64,000 nucleotides of DNA from CBDFHV01 sp965247705 (GTDB taxonomy: Bacteria; Pseudomonadota; Alphaproteobacteria; Rhodospirillales; CAMCUA01). The translations under genes and the position numbers were made by a program. A model generated the notes under the pieces. It had not been told where the DNA came from. It searched no databases and was given only the letters and a program-made list of their open reading frames with translations. How positions within the stretch are numbered: the stretch's first letter is position 1; each line of letters starts with the position of its first letter. Shown here piece after piece: positions 16,272 to 26,374 of the stretch. The DNA is taken from positions 1-64,000 of the forward strand of contig CBDFHV010000012.1 in the NCBI GenBank assembly GCA_965247705.1. Reading direction: 5' to 3'.

Positions 16272-17471
16272 CTATACCACGTTCACTTCGACGACGGGTT
16301 CGTCTCGGGCAATCCGGCCGTAGTCGAACCGGCTCAAATTCAAGGACCGGTACGCGCCAAAGGCGATCAGTTCGCTGATCGCCCGCCCCACCGCCGGGGA
16401 CTGCTGCAGGCCGTGACCGCTGAAACCGTTGGCGAACAGGAAATTCGTCACCTCGGGGTGGGGGCCGAGGATGGCGTTGTGATCGAAGGTGTTCACCGCG
16501 TAATGCCCCGCCCAGGCACGTATCGGCTTGATGGCCTCGAAGACCGGCACCCGGTGGGCCAGGCCCGGCCACAGTCGTTCCTCGAACCAGGCATGATCGA
16601 CATCCAGGTCCAGGCAGTCGGGGTCCTCGTGGGGGCCGGGCGCGACACCGGTGAGGAAACCGTCGCCTTCGGGGCGGAAATAGAACCCGGTGGGATCGAT
16701 GACCAAAGGGCAGCCGGTGACGGTTGTCCGACAGTGGAAGAAAAAGGTCATCCGTTTGCGGGGCCGCACGGGGACCTCCAGGCCCGCCATGGCGGCGACC
16801 GCCGCGGCTCTGGGGCCCGCGGCGTTGACGACCGCGCCACAGGCGATTTTGTCCCCCGACCCGAGCCGCAGACCGACAATTCGGTCCCCCTCCCGGTCGA
16901 GCGCCGTCACTTCGTCATGGCGATAGACGGCGCCCAGGGCGCGGGCCCGGCGGCGGAACGCCTGAAGTAGGGCAAAGGGATCGAACCAGCCTTCGCCGCT
17001 GAGACCCAGGGACCCGGCCGCCAAATCGTCCACGTTCAGCCACGGAAACCGCTGGCGAAGCTGTGGCGGCGTGAGCAGCGCCACGTCGGCCCCGTGAGCG
17101 CGCTGGACCCCATGATTGGCCTCCAGAATGGCCCGCCCCTCCGGAGTCGCCAGGAACAGGTAGCCGGCAGCATGAAATCCCACGTCCGGCTGCTCCCCGT
17201 CGACCGCCAGCCTGTCGCCCATCTGATCGAGGAAGGCGATTCCGTATTGGGACATGGCAATGTTCTCCGGGGTGGAGAACTGCTGGCGGATGGAGCCCGT
17301 GGAGCGCGGCGTGGAGGCCTCGGCGTAGGTGGGGTCCCGTTCCACCACCACGACGCGGCCGTCGAAGGCCGGTTGGTCGGCGAGGAAGTAGGCGATGGCG
17401 CTGCCGACGACCCCGCCGCCAACGATGACGACGTCCGCCGTCTCCCCGGGCCCGCGAAGTATCCCGGTCAT
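16272..17471 (-). CDS. FAD-dependent amine/amino acid oxidoreductase (DadA/sarcosine oxidase-like)
   Basis: A 399-residue DAO-family flavoprotein. The dinucleotide fold is at the N-terminus (VVIVGGGVVGSAIAYFLAD), followed by PRSTGSIRQQFSTPENIAMSQ, a substrate domain, and the C-terminal GHYAVNTFDHNAILGPHPEVTNFLFANGFSGHG (shown here only as the familiar H-N-A-x-x-G and G-F-S-G-H-G pattern of sarcosine oxidase-type enzymes). It would oxidise a secondary or D-amino acid. ATG 17471 is preferred; the frame extends upstream without a start signal. Only 35 bases separate it from the divergent TPR gene. Confidence 0.87.
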   Translation of the reverse strand: MTGILRGPGETADVVIVGGGVVGSAIAYFLADQPAFDGRVVVVERDPTYAEASTPRSTGSIRQQFSTPENIAMSQYGIAFLDQMGDRLAVDGEQPDVGFHAAGYLFLATPEGRAILEANHGVQRAHGADVALLTPPQLRQRFPWLNVDDLAAGSLGLSGEGWFDPFALLQAFRRRARALGAVYRHDEVTALDREGDRIVGLRLGSGDKIACGAVVNAAGPRAAAVAAMAGLEVPVRPRKRMTFFFHCRTTVTGCPLVIDPTGFYFRPEGDGFLTGVAPGPHEDPDCLDLDVDHAWFEERLWPGLAHRVPVFEAIKPIRAWAGHYAVNTFDHNAILGPHPEVTNFLFANGFSGHGLQQSPAVGRAISELIAFGAYRSLNLSRFDYGRIARDEPVVEVNVV

Positions 17472-17506
17472 GGTCCCGGCGTGCCCGGGTCTGTTAGACT
17501 TCCGCC

Positions 17507-18988
17507 ATGACGGGTACCCCGATTCTGCCCCGGTCGCGCAGGGCCGGGCTGGCGACATGGGTGGCGGCCGTTCTGGTTGCCTCCCTGTTGGGAATGGGAG
17601 GCGCCGCGGCGCAGTCTGTCGACTTGAGCGCACGCCTCGACGCGGGCACCGAGGCCTATCGAAGCGGCGATCTGGCGGCGGCGGAACGTCACCTCTCGGA
17701 AGCCTTGAATCACGCCCGTTCCCTGCCCGCCGCCGATCCGCGCCTGGGCACCATCTTCAACAACCTGGGAGAGGTCTATCGGGGCCAGGGTCGCTTGGCC
17801 GAGGCGGAACCCATGTATAAGGCGGCGGTGGCCGCCACCGAGCTGACTCACGGCCCGAACCATCCGGATTTGGCTGCCAGTCTCAACAATCTGGCCGAAC
17901 TCTACCATGACCAGGGTCGATACTCCGATGCCGAGACCGTGCACCAGCGGGCCTTGGCCATCAAGGAAAAGGCGCTGGGGCCCCATCACCCGGACGTGGC
18001 GAAGAGCCTCAACAACCTGGCCGCCGTCTACGACCGGCAGGGCCGCGCCGCCGAAGCCGAAGCCCATTATCGGCGTGCTCTGCTCATCGCGGAGCGGGCG
18101 CTGGGCAGCGGTCATCCGGACGTGGCCCGGGCGCAGAACAACCTCGGGTCCCTCTACCGGACGCAAGGACGACTGGCGGAATCGGAGCAATTGTACCTGC
18201 GGGCGCTGGCCATCTGGGAGCGCTCCCTGGGCGCGGATGACATGCGGATCGCCCGTAACCTTGGCAGCCTGGGGGCGATATACCGTCAGCAGGGGCGCCT
18301 GGAGGCGGCGCAAGGGGCCCTCGACCGGGCCCTGGGAATCGTCGAGAGAGTGCGGGGCGTACGTCATCCCGACGTCGCGCGGGCATTGCGCGACCTGGCG
18401 GCCGTGCACGCCGAAGCCCGGCGCTGGCGCGACGCGGAACCGCGTCTCCTGCGGGCCCTGAGCATCCTGCGGGACATCCAGGGTCCCCAGCATGTGCAAG
18501 TTGCCGAGACCCTCGCCGACTTGGCCGTCCTTCATCAGGAACAGCAGAGCCTGGATGGCGCCCGAGCCTACTTCCAGGAGGCGCTGAGCTTGTTCGAAGT
18601 CCTGTTGGGGCCGGATCACATGCGGGTCGGCGACAGCCTGTTCGGTCTGTCGGAAATCCAACGGCGGAAAAATGAAAACGATGCGGCCGTGCCCCTGGCC
18701 CGACGCGCCTTGCGGATCTACGAAACCAACCTGGGCTCGGATCACCTCAAGGTTGCCGGCGTCCTCGATACCCTGGCCCTAGTCCACCATGCCCAGGGAC
18801 GCTATTTCGAGGCCGAACCCCTCTACCGCCGGGCCATCGCCATTCGACGACGTACGGCGGGAGGCGATGACTCGGCCCTGGCGACAAGCCTGGGAAACTA
18901 TGCCGACCTCCTGCGCAAGACCGGCCGGTCGGTGGAAGCGGCACGGCTGGGGTCCCGGGCCAGACGCGGGACGGCGCCCGTTCCGTGA
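17507..18988 (+). CDS. Secreted kinesin-light-chain-type TPR protein
   Basis: A 493-residue protein with a signal peptide (basic RSRRAG, hydrophobic LATWVAAVLVASLLGMGG, cleavage after AAAQ). The rest is about ten TPR units of 42 residues, each with the kinesin-light-chain pattern G-x-x-HP-D-VA-x-x-L-N-N-LA-x-x-Y-x-x-QGR-x-x-EAE (for example HHPDVAKSLNNLAAVYDRQ). It is expected to be a periplasmic scaffold for protein-protein contacts; partners are unknown. It is followed by a palindromic repeat and then the convergent ABC ATPase gene. Confidence 0.85.
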   Translation: MTGTPILPRSRRAGLATWVAAVLVASLLGMGGAAAQSVDLSARLDAGTEAYRSGDLAAAERHLSEALNHARSLPAADPRLGTIFNNLGEVYRGQGRLAEAEPMYKAAVAATELTHGPNHPDLAASLNNLAELYHDQGRYSDAETVHQRALAIKEKALGPHHPDVAKSLNNLAAVYDRQGRAAEAEAHYRRALLIAERALGSGHPDVARAQNNLGSLYRTQGRLAESEQLYLRALAIWERSLGADDMRIARNLGSLGAIYRQQGRLEAAQGALDRALGIVERVRGVRHPDVARALRDLAAVHAEARRWRDAEPRLLRALSILRDIQGPQHVQVAETLADLAVLHQEQQSLDGARAYFQEALSLFEVLLGPDHMRVGDSLFGLSEIQRRKNENDAAVPLARRALRIYETNLGSDHLKVAGVLDTLALVHHAQGRYFEAEPLYRRAIAIRRRTAGGDDSALATSLGNYADLLRKTGRSVEAARLGSRARRGTAPVP

Positions 18989-19027
18989 GACCGATCCTGG
19001 TCCCAAAATGGACATCGGCGTTTGAAG

Positions 19028-19098
19028 CGGGCCGGTCTGAGAACGGCCCCTACGCTCTTAAAATTACTTGCGTAGGGGCGGGTCTCAGACCGGCCCGT
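19028..19098. repeat. Dispersed palindromic element, copy 1
   Basis: Near-perfect inverted repeat of 27 bases: left arm 19028-19054 (starts CGGGCCGGTCTGAGA), right arm 19071-19097, with two differences between the arms and a 16-base AT-rich loop. It lies between the convergent ends of the TPR gene and the ABC ATPase gene. Related copies are at 41296-41364 and 52029-52094. As RNA it forms a strong hairpin from either direction, so a bidirectional terminator role is possible. Confidence 0.8.
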
Positions 19099-19157
19099 CC
19101 CCGTCCCAACGTGGCAGCCAAGAAGCGCGAGCGCGTTACGACAATCACCCGCTGGCG

Positions 19158-20252
19158 TCATAACCCGAGATTGCGATTGGTTTCCGGATCGAACAGGTTC
19201 AACGCCCCGGGATAGACCTGCAGCCACAAATCGTCGTCCAGCGTGGCCTGAAAAAATCCCGACTGGAGCAACGTAAAGCGGCACTGTTCTGAATCCGTTT
19301 GCAGGATGGTCTCCGATCCAGTCGGTTGCACGGAGGCAAGGCGGACCTTCAGCCAACCCGGCTTTTCGACCCGCGAGACCTCAATGTCTTCGGGGCGCAG
19401 GGTGGCGATGACCCGATCGATGCCGGTGGCCGGCTCATCCTTGAGGGGCACCGTCAGGCCGCCGAAATCCGCGACCAAAGTACCGTTCACCCGGCGCAGG
19501 TCGGCCGGATAGACGTTGATTCGCGGATTGCCGACGAACTCGGCGACGAAAAGCGTCGCCGGATGGTGGTAGATGTCGAACGGCGAGGCCTGTTGCTGCA
19601 CCACGCCCCGGTCCATGACCACGACGATGTCGGAGAGAGTAAGCGCCTCGACCTGGTCATGGGTGACGTAGATGGTCGTCGCCTCGAGATCGCGATGCAA
19701 AGACTTCAGTTCGCTGCGCATATCGATGCGCAACATGGCATCGAGATTGGACAGGGGCTCGTCCATGAGCAGGAACCTGGATTCGAGCGCGATCAGCCGC
19801 GCCACCGCGACCCGCTGCTGCTGGCCGCCGGAAAGCTCCGACGGGAAGCGATCGCGCAACGCCGTCATCTGTACCTTCTCGAGGGCGGAGAGCAGGCGTT
19901 CCTCGCTCTGCTTCTTGTCCAGGCCCTTTTCCTTGAGCCCCAGCGTGATGTTGGTCGCCACCGTCATATGCGGCCACAGGGCGTAGCTCTGGAAGATCAA
20001 TCCCAGGTTCCGCCTCTCCGGCGGCAGAATCACCCCTTTGTCACGCGAAAAGACGACCGTTTCGCCCAGGCGGACCTCTCCCCGGTCCGGCTCTTCCAGC
20101 CCGGCGATGATCCGCAGGGTGGTGGTCTTGCCGCAGCCGGACGGGCCGAGAATGGTCAGGAATTCACCGGGCTCGACCCGAAGATCCAGGTCGGCGACCG
20201 CGACTTCCTTGCCGTAGGATTTGCGGATTCCGGTTAGTTCAATCTCTTCCAC
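19158..20252 (-). CDS. ABC transporter ATP-binding protein, iron(III)/polyamine-type importer
   Basis: A 364-residue ATPase of the FbpC/AfuC/PotA class. Walker A GPSGCGKTT, Q-loop FQSYALW, signature LSGGQQQRVAVARL, Walker B LLMDEPLSNLD and switch YVTHDQVEALTL are all intact. A C-terminal regulatory TOBE-like region occupies about residues 280-364 (ATLRPEDIEV). Start GTG 20252 has GGAGGG upstream. It is the last gene of the cluster hydrolase-permease-binding protein-ATPase on this strand. Confidence 0.9.
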   Translation of the reverse strand: MEEIELTGIRKSYGKEVAVADLDLRVEPGEFLTILGPSGCGKTTTLRIIAGLEEPDRGEVRLGETVVFSRDKGVILPPERRNLGLIFQSYALWPHMTVATNITLGLKEKGLDKKQSEERLLSALEKVQMTALRDRFPSELSGGQQQRVAVARLIALESRFLLMDEPLSNLDAMLRIDMRSELKSLHRDLEATTIYVTHDQVEALTLSDIVVVMDRGVVQQQASPFDIYHHPATLFVAEFVGNPRINVYPADLRRVNGTLVADFGGLTVPLKDEPATGIDRVIATLRPEDIEVSRVEKPGWLKVRLASVQPTGSETILQTDSEQCRFTLLQSGFFQATLDDDLWLQVYPGALNLFDPETNRNLGL

Positions 20253-20279
20253 GCATCCCTCCGGAGGCCGGCCGCCAAG

Positions 20280-20335
20280 GCGGATCGTGGTCGATCGGAC
20301 CCAAACTGCGGTTCCGATCGACCAATTTGATCCGC
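20280..20335 (-). terminator. Long stem-loop between the binding-protein and ATPase genes
   Basis: Two nested inverted repeats: outer GCGGATC (20280-20286) with GATCCGC (20329-20335), inner TGGTCGATCGGA (20288-20299) with TCCGATCGACCA (20313-20324), loop of 13 bases. It lies in the 84-base gap after the binding-protein stop. There is no T-run, so it more likely attenuates read-through or protects the binding-protein mRNA than ends all transcription. Confidence 0.6.
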
Positions 20336-20336
20336 G

Positions 20337-21572
20337 CTAGCCCTGAGATTCCTGAATCCAGAAATCGCGCACCTTCGGCCCTTCCTTCCACAGGAAATCG
20401 GGATTGGCGGTCCAGGCCTTCATCTGTTCCCACGCCTCTCCCCCTTCCGGAAGCGGCACGTCGCTGCGGGGGCTGATCGATCCGGCGTCGAAATAGGGAG
20501 CCAGCCCTTGCAGGAGCTCGAGGCTCTTTCCTTCGCTGTAGGGCTTCGTGATCTTGCTGTTGGGCCCCATTTCGATGTTGCCCAGCAGATAGGCGGTCAG
20601 CAGCTTGGCGGCGTACGGATGCTTGGCCTGGCGGGCGATGGCGGTATAGGTCGGATAGATGATCTTCGCCGCCGGGTCCAGTTCGATGAATAACTTGGCC
20701 ACATAGCCCTTTGCGTCGTTGGCCGCCACCCGGGTCATATTGTTGTAGCCGATCAGCGGTTTGTCCTGACCCTTCTTGCCGGTCGCCGCGCCCAGCTTGG
20801 AGCCCGACTTGAAGATCACCAGATCGTTGCGGAGCATCCGGTAGATGAACTCATAGCCGGCGTTGGGAACCCCCTCGCTCAGAACGATATCCTTGCCGGT
20901 ATGACGCTTGTAGGCGGCCGCCATCTCGTCGCCGTGCTCGGCGTACGTCGCCCATCCCATGAAAGTCGACAGGGACGACAGCGGGTTCTTGGAACCGACA
21001 CGACCCTTCCATTCGGGCTCGGTGAACGCCCAGATGTTCTTGACCGGCGGACCGCCGGCATAGGTCTCGCCGTTATAGAAAAAGCACATCGCCTCGTTGA
21101 CACGGACCAGCAGCGGCTCCCGGTTCTCGGCCGGGATGCGGTCCTTGTAGTGGCCGGGGACATAGTTGACCATCATGTGCTTGTTGAGCATCTCGTGGAT
21201 GACCTGGCCCGAGCCGCCGGTGGTGACGATGTCGGCGTTGTAGATCCCGGCCTTCTGTTCGCGCACCGTCTTCTCGACCGTCTGGACGGAGCCCAGGTCG
21301 AAGGACGTGACCTTGATGCCGGGATAGATCGCCATGAACGACTTGGCGACCTTGGCGATCCGCGACGACGAGAAATAGACGACCACCTCGCCCTCCGCTT
21401 TCGCCTTCTTGATGACCTCGTCCCAGTTCTCGGGGGATTTCTGGTACTTGCCGAGTTCCGCCTGCTTCATCCAGGCATCCATCTCCGGCGGCATCATTTG
21501 GCCGGCGGCCGGCATGGCCGCGAGGACTCCGCCGACAAGGATTGCGCCGGAGATCTGCATCAGCGTTTTCAT
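20337..21572 (-). CDS. ABC transporter extracellular solute-binding protein, iron(III)-type
   Basis: A 411-residue periplasmic binding protein of the SBP_bac family. The signal peptide (MKTLMQISGAILVGGVLAAM, ending near PAAGQ) is followed by an N-lobe with EGEVVVYFSSSRIAKVAKSF and GIKVTSFDLGS, as in AfuA/FbpA-type receptors for ferric iron or for organic anions such as 2-aminoethylphosphonate. ATG 21572 has GGGAG about 7 bases upstream. The permease gene precedes and the ATPase follows on the same strand. The ligand is not resolved by sequence. Confidence 0.88.
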   Translation of the reverse strand: MKTLMQISGAILVGGVLAAMPAAGQMMPPEMDAWMKQAELGKYQKSPENWDEVIKKAKAEGEVVVYFSSSRIAKVAKSFMAIYPGIKVTSFDLGSVQTVEKTVREQKAGIYNADIVTTGGSGQVIHEMLNKHMMVNYVPGHYKDRIPAENREPLLVRVNEAMCFFYNGETYAGGPPVKNIWAFTEPEWKGRVGSKNPLSSLSTFMGWATYAEHGDEMAAAYKRHTGKDIVLSEGVPNAGYEFIYRMLRNDLVIFKSGSKLGAATGKKGQDKPLIGYNNMTRVAANDAKGYVAKLFIELDPAAKIIYPTYTAIARQAKHPYAAKLLTAYLLGNIEMGPNSKITKPYSEGKSLELLQGLAPYFDAGSISPRSDVPLPEGGEAWEQMKAWTANPDFLWKEGPKVRDFWIQESQG

Positions 21573-21645
21573 GGCGTACTCCCTGTTTTCGAAATCTTGG
21601 CCGGACCGAAGCCCGGTCGGTTGAAACCCACGGCATCCCCCAACC

Positions 21646-23445
21646 TCAGGTCTGCCGCAATCCCATGATACTGGCACCGCCGAACGCTCGGCGGACCACG
21701 ATGTTGGCGATGATGATAATCGAGATCAGGAGCAGGGTCACCGCTCCCGAATGCTGAGACTGATCCTGTTCCTGGTAACCGAAGATAAGCCCGGTGAGCA
21801 CCATCGTCGACGGCGTCAGCAAGAGGATGATCAAGGACAGCTCGCGCATGGCGGTGATGAAGGTCAGCAGCATCCCGGCCATCAACCCGCTGGTCGACAT
21901 GGGCACGATGATCCGCGCCATGCGCCGCAACCAGCCGATGCCTTGGACCCGGGCGGTCTCCTCGAGGGACTTGTCGATCTGCAGCATCGCCGCAATGCCG
22001 GTCCGCGAGGTGAACGGCAGATTTTTCACCGTCGTGATCAGGACCAGGATCGCGAAGGTGCCGTACAACGCCGGAATGGGCCCGATCGAGGTGGAGAAGA
22101 TACCGAGATAAATGGCGCCAAGGGCGATCGACGGGAAGATGTAGGGCGCGAAAGCAATGCCCTCTAGGCTCTTCGACAGCCGGGTCCCCCGTGAGCGGAC
22201 GATGGCGTAGCCCACCAGCAGGCCCAATGCACCATTTAGCAGGGCCGCCGCGACGCCGAGTCGGATGCTGTTCCACAATGCCGAGAGGATGCGTTCGTTG
22301 TGCAGGATGCCCGGGTCGCCGTAGGCCAAATTCGGGTCGCTCTCGCCAATCCAGAAATGGACCGTGAGGTTGGCCAGGCTGTAGTCGCCCGGCGTCCGTA
22401 TCAGCGAATCCCACAGCAGGATCAGCAACGGCAGGACCACCACGGTGAGCATGAACACACCGACCAGCACGGTCAGGGGAGTACGCCAGGCCCCCAGGGG
22501 GATCAGACGTTGCCGGAACCCCTTGCCGGTCAAGGTGACGAAGCTTCTGCGGACACCGAGGATCCGACTGTTGATATAAATCGACACGATCGCCATCACG
22601 ACCAGCACCAGGGCCAGCACGAAACCGTCGCCCATGTTGCGGGCGGCAAGCGAGGCGTAAATTTGCGTCGACACGGTGAAAAAGCGCACCGGCAGCCCGA
22701 GCAGCGCCGGCGTGCCGAAAGTCCCCAGGATGCGAATGAAGGTCAGCACCACCGCCGAGCCGAGGGCCGGCAACAGCAGCGGAAAGGTAATCTTGGCCAG
22801 CCGCTGAAACCGCGACAGGCCGCTGATCGCGCCGGCTTCCTCGAGCTCGGAGTCGACCGTCATCAGTGCGCCGGACACCAGCAGGAAGGCGTAAGCGTAG
22901 TAGTGCAGCGCCAGGCAAATGACGATCGGCAGCATGCCGTAGGAGACCCAGTCCGGCGGCTGGAACCCGAAGAAGTAGGTCACCATGCCCTCGGCGCCGC
23001 CAATGCGGTCGTTCTTGAACAGGGCCAGCCAGGCCAGCGCCAGCACCCACGACGGCATCATGTAGGGAATGACCGCCACCGACGCGAAAAGTCGCCGTAG
23101 TCCGATGTCGGTACGAACCAGAAGCCACGCCAGCAGCGAACCGATCACCAGGGACAGCGCGGTGACTCCCGCGCCGATGATGAGGCTGTTGACGAAGGGC
23201 TTGTAAAACAGCGCCCTCGATAGCCGCCCGGTGAACGCGCGTTCGAAATGGAAAAGCGTGAACGCGCCTTCTTCGGCTTCCGGGCGATAAGAGAGATCGT
23301 AACTCTGATAACTCAGGGAATCGCGGATGATCTCAACCAGCGGCGTGAGGATCAGAAAACCCAGAAGCACCAGGAAGAACGCCGCCAGGGGGATCTCGGG
23401 GCGGTTGGCGACGCGGTAGAGGGCGAAGGTCAGTCGTGCGTTCAT
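21646..23445 (-). CDS. Iron(III)-type ABC transporter permease, two fused permease domains
   Basis: A 599-residue membrane protein of the FbpB/AfuB type in which two BPD-transport permease domains are fused. The ATPase-docking EAA loops are EEAGAISGLSRFQRLAKI (about residue 200) and EETARVQGIGWLRRMARI (about residue 493). It has about twelve transmembrane segments. ATG 23445 is used; the open frame extends 17 codons further but the ribosome site is not better. It starts 51 bases after the hydrolase stop and precedes the binding-protein gene. Confidence 0.9.
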   Translation of the reverse strand: MNARLTFALYRVANRPEIPLAAFFLVLLGFLILTPLVEIIRDSLSYQSYDLSYRPEAEEGAFTLFHFERAFTGRLSRALFYKPFVNSLIIGAGVTALSLVIGSLLAWLLVRTDIGLRRLFASVAVIPYMMPSWVLALAWLALFKNDRIGGAEGMVTYFFGFQPPDWVSYGMLPIVICLALHYYAYAFLLVSGALMTVDSELEEAGAISGLSRFQRLAKITFPLLLPALGSAVVLTFIRILGTFGTPALLGLPVRFFTVSTQIYASLAARNMGDGFVLALVLVVMAIVSIYINSRILGVRRSFVTLTGKGFRQRLIPLGAWRTPLTVLVGVFMLTVVVLPLLILLWDSLIRTPGDYSLANLTVHFWIGESDPNLAYGDPGILHNERILSALWNSIRLGVAAALLNGALGLLVGYAIVRSRGTRLSKSLEGIAFAPYIFPSIALGAIYLGIFSTSIGPIPALYGTFAILVLITTVKNLPFTSRTGIAAMLQIDKSLEETARVQGIGWLRRMARIIVPMSTSGLMAGMLLTFITAMRELSLIILLLTPSTMVLTGLIFGYQEQDQSQHSGAVTLLLISIIIIANIVVRRAFGGASIMGLRQT

Positions 23446-23496
23446 CGTCGACCCGGCGTTCTCCAGGGGGATCCCTGGGACAGGATCGCACGGCAC

Positions 23497-24276
23497 CTAC
23501 CGGGCGTCGAGTGTGCGCTCCAAGAATGCAACGATGTCGGGGAAATAGGCGTCCCTCGGTTTCCAGAACCATTGGTGGTTACCGGGATAGTCGGTGCGGC
23601 TCTCTTCGAGCCTGCCCGCGGCTTCCAGGTTGGGAAGCAGTCGGCGCTTCAGCAACTTCTTGATCGAGGCATTGTCATCGCGTCCAAGCGTGACCATCAC
23701 CGGTGCCGCCAGGGATGCAAGCCTGTCCCGTTTGGCCGCTTCGCGAAGCTGCATCGGCCCCGCGTCCCGCATCGTGGCCGGCGACATCAAGACCACCGCC
23801 GCAAGATCGTCACGTCCCATCGCCGTCCACAGGGTGACCAGGCCCCCTTCCGAAAAGCCGACCAGCCCCAGGCGGTCGGTCCGCACTTCGGGGCGACTTT
23901 TCAGGTAGGCGACGGCGGCCCTCGTTATGGCCATGCCGCCGTCCACCGCTTGTTGGTAGCGGGCGTCGGCGTCGTGGTCGCGGATCGGCGCCAGGGACAC
24001 GAAATTCGCCTTCGCCAGGGCATCGACGAAGGCCGCCACGTCGTAGCCGGCGTCGCGGGCCCCTTGGTAGCCGCTTTTGCGAACCCTGGTCCCGTGGCTG
24101 TAGATCACCGCTGGAAACGGTCCAGGACCCTCGGGGGTGCCAAGCAGAGCCTTGATCCTTGGACCGTTGGGCACCGCGATCTCGACCCAGTCCGTGGCCG
24201 CGACCACGGGCCCAGGCGCCACCAGCAGCGCCACCGCCATCGCCACCGCCATCGAGACGATTCCCATCCAACGCGC
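23497..24276 (-). CDS. Secreted dienelactone hydrolase-like alpha/beta hydrolase
   Basis: A 259-residue exported hydrolase. The signal peptide is MGIVSMAVAMAVALLVAPGP with a cleavage site near VVAATD. The catalytic landmarks are YSHGTR, nucleophile elbow GFSEGG, acidic GRDDNAS and GNHQWF with the final His. GTG 24276 is chosen because AAGGAAGG lies 5 bases upstream; an ATG at 24267 is also possible. It is the first gene of the strand leading into the iron-type ABC transporter. A role in releasing a transported ligand from an ester is possible but not shown. Confidence 0.8.
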   Translation of the reverse strand, partial: ARWMGIVSMAVAMAVALLVAPGPVVAATDWVEIAVPNGPRIKALLGTPEGPGPFPAVIYSHGTRVRKSGYQGARDAGYDVAAFVDALAKANFVSLAPIRDHDADARYQQAVDGGMAITRAAVAYLKSRPEVRTDRLGLVGFSEGGLVTLWTAMGRDDLAAVVLMSPATMRDAGPMQLREAAKRDRLASLAAPVMVTLGRDDNASIKKLLKRRLLPNLEAAGRLEESRTDYPGNHQWFWKPRDAYFPDIVAFLERTLDAR

Positions 24277-24392
24277 CACGACAACCTTCCTTCCGCCTCG
24301 GCATCCGCGAAGAAACAAGCCACCAATTCGGGCTCACGGGGCGTAGGGCGTCAAGGGTGCATCCGGTTGCATTCCATGGCCGACGTGCTGGC

Positions 24393-25118
24393 TCACGCCT
24401 TCTTGTTTTCCAGCCAGTCCTGCCAACCGCCGATGTGGGGGTCGTTGGGCCGCTTTTCGTAGAATTCGATCAGCGGGCGGTAGAGGTTCAACAGGCGCCA
24501 CAAGCCGTCGATGGCATCGCCCCGGCCTTCCTCAGGGTCCGCCCAGTCGATGCGCAGGTCGGTGCGGGCGTATTCGTCGTCGCCATGGACGAGGACGCCG
24601 CCCGAATTGTGGCCGATCTTCTCGCCCCCGGCATCCCGCCCGGCCTGCAAGGCCGTAAGCAGACGATCCTCCATCAACGCGCCGCCGCTGGCGCGGAAAG
24701 ACCCCGCCATGGCCGTCACGACAGCCTCGCCGGTAAGCAGGTTGCCCATGGCGGCGAAGTTGGTGTCGGTCACGCTGCCCTTCCAGTCGGCGTTTTCGCT
24801 GCCGGTGAAGACGGCGGACCGGCCCGACCGGTCGACGATGCCGATCTGGCGGTACTCGAACCACTCGTCCGAACCGCGCATCTCCTCGATGGCGCCTTCC
24901 GGCGAATAGCCGAGGGCGAGAAGCCTCAGGGCCATGTGGGACAGGGCCGGGTTGGCGAAGGCCTGGCTGGAGACGGCGCCGACGCCGGTCCGCACCAGCG
25001 GGCAGCGGGCGCTGACGGCCGGCGGGCTGGTGGTGATGGCCACGCCCATGGCCCCGGTGTCGGCGCAGCGGCCGATGATGGTGAAGGTGTGGCACTGGAT
25101 GCCGAGGTCGAAGGTCAT
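24393..25118 (-). CDS. DUF1028-family protein (putative Ntn-type hydrolase)
   Basis: A 241-residue protein of the DUF1028 family, with the typical start TFDLGIQCHTFTIIGRCADTG, then MGVAITTSPPAVSARCPLVRTGVGAVSSQAFANP (shown only as pattern), and LLTGEAVVTAMAGSF, ending with a C-terminal Asp/Glu-rich segment and HIGGW. DUF1028 proteins are predicted to have an Ntn-hydrolase fold; their substrate is not established. It follows the formaldehyde dehydrogenase gene by 24 bases on the same strand, so the two are probably co-transcribed. Confidence 0.8.
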   Translation of the reverse strand: MTFDLGIQCHTFTIIGRCADTGAMGVAITTSPPAVSARCPLVRTGVGAVSSQAFANPALSHMALRLLALGYSPEGAIEEMRGSDEWFEYRQIGIVDRSGRSAVFTGSENADWKGSVTDTNFAAMGNLLTGEAVVTAMAGSFRASGGALMEDRLLTALQAGRDAGGEKIGHNSGGVLVHGDDEYARTDLRIDWADPEEGRGDAIDGLWRLLNLYRPLIEFYEKRPNDPHIGGWQDWLENKKA

Positions 25119-25142
25119 GGGAATGTCGTCCTTGCCGTTGAT

Positions 25143-26252
<1,110 letters not shown>

Positions 26253-26374
26253 GGGTTCCCCTCCTGTTGGCGGTGGCGTGGGTTGGCGACCTGCCCTTAT
26301 AACAGGGGAATGTTCGCTTTTTACAGCCACCGGCCCAGCGACTGACCGACTAATTTTCATATGAGGATCAACCC

